Shown here: positions 60,259-64,000 of the stretch, piece after piece
Numbering within the stretch: the first letter of the stretch is position 1
Layout: each line of letters opens with the position of its first letter
Made by a program: the position numbers and the translations under genes
Notes under the pieces: generated by a model
Databases searched by the model: none
The model's input: the letters and a program-made list of their open reading frames with translations, nothing else
What the model was told of the DNA's origin: nothing
From: Natronobacterium gregoryi SP2
GTDB lineage: Archaea > Halobacteriota > Halobacteria > Halobacteriales > Natrialbaceae
Assembly: GCF_000230715.2 (NCBI RefSeq)
Contig: NC_019792.1
Coordinates: forward strand, 1,612,001 to 1,676,000
Direction of reading: 5' to 3'
DNA: 64,000 bases

Positions 60259-61116
60259 TTATAGGTGTGTCGTGATCGTCGGCGCGACGGAGACTGCACT
60301 GGCCTCGCGTTCGATTGTATCGGTGCCGTAGATCGCCTCGACACCGGCTCGCGAGAGTTTCGCGTAGGCGTTTCGGGCCAGTAGCGGGTGGACGCAGGTG
60401 ACGAAGACGCGAGCGACGTCTCGCTCCTGTAAGACGGCGACGGCCTCGCTCATCGTCGACCCCGTCGCGATGATGTCGTCGGTGACGACGACGTCCCGGC
60501 CGGTGACCGCGACGTCACTCGGCGAGATCTCGACCTCGGTGCCGGAGTGGCGTGTCTTTTCGAAGTAGTCGGTCTCGCCCTCGCCGTAGGCGTCCCGGAC
60601 CGTCTCGGCGAGGTCGACCGCACCAGCGTCCGGTGAAAGGAAGACGGGATCGGTCAGGTCGCCGGGAAGGGGTTCGGCCAGCCGTCCCGCGGCGTCGATC
60701 GCGGTCGCCGTCGGTTCGAAGAACTCACAGACTGCGTCCTCGTGAGGAGTGACGGTCAGCACGCGGTCCGTGCCTGTCGAAATGGCTCGAGCAACTGCCC
60801 GCGCGGAGATCGGGTGTCCTGGTTCGAAGGGTTTGTCCTGTCGCGCATAGCCCATGTACGGCAGGACGGTGACGACCTCGCCGACGCCGGCCTCACGGAC
60901 GGCGTCCTGTAGCTGGAGTAGTTCGACGTGTGCGTCGCTCGAGACCGTCGAGGCGACGACGACTGCCCGGTCGGGAACGTGGCCGTCCAGTTCTGGGACC
61001 GATGCGAGTAGTTCGCCGTCGGGAAACCGATCGTAGTCGACGGCGGCGAGCGGTTCCTCGAGTTCGGCTGCGAGCGCCGCGGCGAGCGATTGTGACGTAG
61101 CGCCAGTAACGATCAT
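60259..61116 (-). CDS. prs: Ribose-phosphate diphosphokinase (PRPP synthase)
   Basis: Makes phosphoribosyl pyrophosphate from ribose-5-phosphate and ATP for nucleotides, His and NAD. 285 residues, typical of short archaeal Prs. Catalytic loop region LPYMGYARQDKPF, PRPP motif DVVVTDDIIATGST and SPDAGAVDLAE are present. The ATG at 61116 gives the usual MIVTGATSQSLA start rather than an ATG 12 bp upstream. Single gene. Confidence 0.95.
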   Translation of the reverse strand: MIVTGATSQSLAAALAAELEEPLAAVDYDRFPDGELLASVPELDGHVPDRAVVVASTVSSDAHVELLQLQDAVREAGVGEVVTVLPYMGYARQDKPFEPGHPISARAVARAISTGTDRVLTVTPHEDAVCEFFEPTATAIDAAGRLAEPLPGDLTDPVFLSPDAGAVDLAETVRDAYGEGETDYFEKTRHSGTEVEISPSDVAVTGRDVVVTDDIIATGSTMSEAVAVLQERDVARVFVTCVHPLLARNAYAKLSRAGVEAIYGTDTIEREASAVSVAPTITTHL

Positions 61117-61204
61117 ACGCTGTGCCACAGCGTGTGGCGTAAACCAGTTTTCGTTCTCGTGATCGGTTCGTTGCGTTCCGGGTCCAGTTGGCGATCAAAC
61201 GTCT

Positions 61205-61292
61205 CACACGGACCGCTGTCAGTTAGTTCGGCGCGACGACCCATCTGCGACCGCGCCGGTACGTCGGTACATCGGTACAGCAATCCGTCTCA
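61205..61292. repeat. TGATACGG palindromic repeat, copy G
   Basis: CACGGACCGCTGTCAGTTAG ... CATCGGTACAGCAATCCGTCTCA. Inner arms CGGCGCGACGACC and a matching GCGACCGCGCCGG. Its last three bases are the TGA stop codon, on the minus strand, of the Tat lipoprotein gene. Confidence 0.75.
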
Positions 61293-61832
61293 GTCGAAGT
61301 CGGCGTCGCCGCCGCCACAGGGGCCGCCGTCGGTGTCACCGAGCAGCGACAGGTCGCCGTTGCGATCGATCAATGCCAGGAGATTGAGACAGTCCGGGTC
61401 GTTCCAGGTCCCTGCGTCGACCTGGATGGGTGGCTCCTCGTCGAGACGTGCCATCACACGGAACGAGTCCTCTCCGGTCCGCCACTCGCGCTCGAGGGTC
61501 AGCCCGTTGCCAGCCGCGAGTTCGTGGGTCGTCCAGTGTTCGATCTCGCCGTCGAACTCGACGATGACATCTACCGTGTGGGGTTCGTCGTGGACGTTTT
61601 CGACGGTGATCTCACCGAGTACCGTCTCGTCGGGACCCGCATCGATGTCGCTTCCCGTCTCGGGATCGGCGGTTTCGTCGCCGCCATTGCTCGTTTCGTT
61701 GGCGTCGCCTCCACCGGCCCCGTCTTCGTCGTCGTTTGCTCCGTCACCGTCTTCGTTTGCCGAACAACCGGCGGTCACGCCCACGAACGCAGTGCCGGTG
61801 CCTGCGAGGAGTTGGCGTCGCGATAGACTCAT
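61290..61832 (-). CDS. Tat-exported lipoprotein, unknown function
   Basis: 180 residues. Twin-arginine signal LSRRQLLAGTG with a short hydrophobic core and the lipobox TAGC (Cys about residue 23), as usual for haloarchaeal lipoproteins. A low-complexity acidic linker (Asp/Glu/Gly/Asn, about 24-68) leads to a beta-sandwich domain (about 70-175; VLGEITVENVHDEPHTVDV) like the halocyanin-neighbour Ig-type domains. Two Cys near the end (DPDC, GGPC). The role is unknown. Its stop codon is part of palindromic repeat G. Confidence 0.82.
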   Translation of the reverse strand: MSLSRRQLLAGTGTAFVGVTAGCSANEDGDGANDDEDGAGGGDANETSNGGDETADPETGSDIDAGPDETVLGEITVENVHDEPHTVDVIVEFDGEIEHWTTHELAAGNGLTLEREWRTGEDSFRVMARLDEEPPIQVDAGTWNDPDCLNLLALIDRNGDLSLLGDTDGGPCGGGDADFD

Positions 61833-61895
61833 ATCGGTTACACAGTAACTCGAGGGAGTTAATTCTGCGTCAGACGAGGTTGCAACGACGCGACA

Positions 61896-62765
61896 CTATC
61901 GGGGCACTGCCAGTCCAGTGACGTTTCGAACGCCGATCGACCGACCACGCCACTCGCCGTCACCCGCGACTTCGACGGTTCCCGTCTCCGTCACGGCATA
62001 GACCTGCTCGCCGTAGCCGACGGCGACGATCCGGTCGGCCCCGGCCGATCGCGTCTCGTCTTCGTGCCACTCGCCGTCGGCGTACTCGTACACGCTGCCG
62101 TCGCTCGAGACGGCGTGGGCACGAGAGAGCGAGCCAGGGTTCGACCGCGGGTCGGCCGCGACGACGTCGAACCTGCCCTCGGAGAGTTCCATCCAGCCGT
62201 TCCCGAGTTTGTAGAGGCCGTCGTCAGTTGCTGCCAGCGGGACGCCGACCGCGGCGACGTCGCGAACATCGGAGAGTCCGGCATGCTCGAGGTCGTCGTC
62301 GCCGTGGACGCGGTAGACGCCATCGTCGGTGCCGACGAAGTCGCCGTCGATCGCTCGCACCTCCTCGATCGTCCCCGTTCGGTCCTCGTCCTTGCCTTTC
62401 GACTCGAGGACGGTCCAGTTTCCGCTGGCTTCGAGCCGAGCGATTCGTCCGTCGGGGCCGGCCGCGACGAGTCGGTCTTCGTCGTCGTAGCCGACGGCGA
62501 CCGCAGAGCCGAACCCGGTCTCGACGAACGCGAGGCCGTCGCTTTTCTCCGCGGACGCGAGTACGCCGACGTCTTCGTCGGTCGCGACCGCCACGCGGCC
62601 GTCGGCGGCGGCCACGTCACGGGCATCACACCGGTTACAGAGCGAGAACTCGCCGACGGTGTCGCCGGCGATCCGGACCCGGACGACCCCCATCGGACTC
62701 GAGACGTAGGCTTCTGTCACCTCGTCGCGGTCGCCGTAGACGCGTTTCTCCTCGATCGAGAGCAT
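61896..62765 (-). CDS. HVO_0234 family beta-propeller protein
   Basis: 289 residues built of about six repeated four-strand units, each with the pattern V-A-V-G-(Y/D)-D-(D/G) ... V..., for example FGSAVAVGYDDEDRLVAAGP, DFVGTDDGVYRV and VAAVGVPLAATDDGLYKLG. A CNRCDARDV segment at about 44-52 stands out. The family is named after HVO_0234 and has no known function. The ATG at 62765 fits the family start (MLSIEEKRVYGDRD); extended readings lack similarity. Divergent from the phosphomutase gene. Confidence 0.82.
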   Translation of the reverse strand: MLSIEEKRVYGDRDEVTEAYVSSPMGVVRVRIAGDTVGEFSLCNRCDARDVAAADGRVAVATDEDVGVLASAEKSDGLAFVETGFGSAVAVGYDDEDRLVAAGPDGRIARLEASGNWTVLESKGKDEDRTGTIEEVRAIDGDFVGTDDGVYRVHGDDDLEHAGLSDVRDVAAVGVPLAATDDGLYKLGNGWMELSEGRFDVVAADPRSNPGSLSRAHAVSSDGSVYEYADGEWHEDETRSAGADRIVAVGYGEQVYAVTETGTVEVAGDGEWRGRSIGVRNVTGLAVPR

Positions 62766-62886
62766 ATCTAACGCGTTGTGGGCGCGGGCCGAAAGGGTTG
62801 CCGTCTGCTGGCTCTGTGCCAGCGCAGTCGACGCCACGGCAGACGCTCCGGAATTCCTATGAGGAGCCCCATCGGACTAGTACCCG

Positions 62887-64000
62887 ATGGAAGTGTTCGG
62901 ATCCAGTGGGACACGCGGCGTCGCCAACGACGAACTGACGCCCGCGTTCGTCCTGCGCGTCGCGAAAGCGGCGGGGACGGCCTGGGGGGTCGATCGGGTT
63001 GCCATCGCGCGTGACACGCGCTACACCGGCCGAATGCTCGCCGACGCGGCCGCGAGCGGGCTGGCGAGTACGGGAACCGATGTCGACCGCCTCGGAGTCG
63101 TCCCCACCCCGGGGGCACAGTTCTACGCCGAACGCGAAGCGATTCCAGTAATCGTCGTCACGGCCTCGCACAATCCGCCACAGTACAACGGGATCAAACT
63201 CGTCGGCAGCGACGGCGTCGAACTCGCCGTCTCCGACTTAGAGCGAATCGAAGAGGCGCTGCTCGCGGAGGCCTACACCGTCGCACCGTGGGACGGGACG
63301 GGACGCGTCCGTGAGGTCGAGGGCGTCACCGACGACTACGTCGACGCCCTGCTCGAGGCAGTCGACCGGGAGACGATCGCCGACGCCGAGTTGACGGTCG
63401 CACTCGATCCCGGCCACGGCGCGGGCTCGCTTACCAGTCCCGGCTTCTTCCGGGAACTGGGCTGTCGCGTCGTCACGGTCAACAGCCAGCCCGACGGTCA
63501 CTTCCCCGGCCGAGACCCCGAGCCAGTTCCCGAGAACCTCGCGGAACTGGGACGACTCGTCCGAGCGACCGACGCCGACGTCGGCATCGCCCACGACGGC
63601 GACGCCGACCGCGCGATCTTCTTCGACGAGAACGGCGAGTACGTCGAGGGCGACGCCACACTCGCCGCCCTTGCGGCCGCAGAACTCGAGGCCGGCGACA
63701 CAACCGTCTCGGCGGTCAACGTCTCCCAGCGGCTCGTCGACGTCGTCGACGACGTTGGCGCGGAACTCGAGTTGACGCCGATCGGCTCGACGAACATCAT
63801 CACCCGAATCGAGGAACTCGAGGCGAAAGACAGCCGCGTTCCAATCGCAGGTGAGGGCAACGGCGGGATCTTCTTCCCCGGCTATCGGCTCTCGCGGGAC
63901 GGTGCGTTTACGGCTGCACGGTTTCTCGAACTCGTCGCCGAGCGACCGGTCAGCGAGATCGTCGCGCCCTACGGCGGCTACGCCAACGTTCGGCGCAACA
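62887..64000 (+). CDS. Phosphohexomutase (phosphomannomutase/phosphoglucosamine mutase type), partial
   Basis: The first 371 codons; the end lies beyond the window. Alpha-D-phosphohexomutase superfamily with all domain landmarks seen so far: start EVFGSSGTRGVANDEL, the phosphoserine loop VTASHNPPQYNG (about 96-107), the metal loop DGDADR (about 238-243) and the sugar loop GEGNGG (about 322-327). GEGNGGI and NGIK resemble the glucosamine/mannose branch of haloarchaea; the exact substrate (Man-1-P, GlcN-1-P or Glc-1-P) cannot be told. Likely for sugar-nucleotide supply. Confidence 0.9.
   Translation, partial: MEVFGSSGTRGVANDELTPAFVLRVAKAAGTAWGVDRVAIARDTRYTGRMLADAAASGLASTGTDVDRLGVVPTPGAQFYAEREAIPVIVVTASHNPPQYNGIKLVGSDGVELAVSDLERIEEALLAEAYTVAPWDGTGRVREVEGVTDDYVDALLEAVDRETIADAELTVALDPGHGAGSLTSPGFFRELGCRVVTVNSQPDGHFPGRDPEPVPENLAELGRLVRATDADVGIAHDGDADRAIFFDENGEYVEGDATLAALAAAELEAGDTTVSAVNVSQRLVDVVDDVGAELELTPIGSTNIITRIEELEAKDSRVPIAGEGNGGIFFPGYRLSRDGAFTAARFLELVAERPVSEIVAPYGGYANVRRN

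Noticed and set aside
1-64000. CRISPR array, toxin-antitoxin or restriction system
   Set aside because: No regularly spaced direct repeats and no nuclease/antitoxin pair were seen; the only nuclease of this kind is TnpB.

Overview
This 64-kb window is chromosomal DNA of a halophilic archaeon (class Halobacteria). The evidence is high GC, strongly acidic proteins, a ubiquitin-like SAMP2 protein with a C-terminal Gly-Gly, a PGF-CTERM (archaeosortase) surface protein, a Bat-type HTH regulator, a haloarchaeal transducer (Htr), archaeal TATA boxes at leaderless spacing, and several haloarchaea-only families (HVO_0476, HVO_0234, DUF5788-, DUF5814- and DUF7127-like). A member of the Natrialbaceae is my guess; no rRNA or replication origin is present to fix it. 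I saw no CRISPR array, prophage or plasmid backbone.

Layout. 0-9.2 kb: end of a sugar-type ABC operon, a class I glutamine amidotransferase, an alpha/beta-hydrolase lacking its nucleophile, alaS, and a GAF/PAS sensor protein with degenerate kinase parts. 9.2-12.7 kb: a nested insertion. A tnpB element sits inside a small DUF1917 gene, and an IS630-type element sits inside the right-end hairpin of the tnpB element. 12.7-26 kb: housekeeping genes (rfcS, SAMP2, ilvA, an XPD-like helicase, enoyl-CoA hydratase, two GNATs, nadE), a broken CPBP protease gene, tRNA-Thr, and a solitary tnpB right end at 16.6 kb. 26-30.3 kb: tRNA-Gly and two tRNA-Asp copies flanking an htr gene; the second copy is followed by a collapsed htr remnant. 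30.5-36.4 kb: Bat-like regulator, a G-rich tract, two tandem isoaspartyl-methyltransferase paralogues, a zinc-ribbon protein, an aminopeptidase. 36.4-40.9 kb: pgk and class I gap, divergent from archaeal-type (class II) gap, then hsp20. 40.9-53.6 kb: ATP-grasp ligase, ribosomal protein L10e, CBS-site-2 protease, an ABC-2 exporter, carbonic anhydrase, cspA, cupin, a Ski2-like helicase, small membrane proteins, HIT protein, MFS remnant. 53.7-64 kb: ileS, SHOCT protein, a surface metalloprotease, a heme-NO-binding pseudogene, prs, a Tat lipoprotein, a beta-propeller protein and the start of a phosphohexomutase gene.

The most unusual signals lie between and at the edges of genes. (1) A family of about 80-bp palindromic repeats with ends TGATACGG is present as nine copies at seven loci; at five loci the terminal TGA is the stop codon of the neighbouring gene. 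(2) A second palindromic family with ends TAGTAC also supplies TAG or TAA stop codons to its neighbours. (3) An apparently intact TnpB nuclease has its own guide-RNA end split by an IS, while two solitary copies of the same RNA end survive elsewhere in the window. (4) The two gap promoters each carry a TrmB-like box, one downstream and one upstream of the TATA element, which fits opposite regulation of glycolysis and gluconeogenesis.
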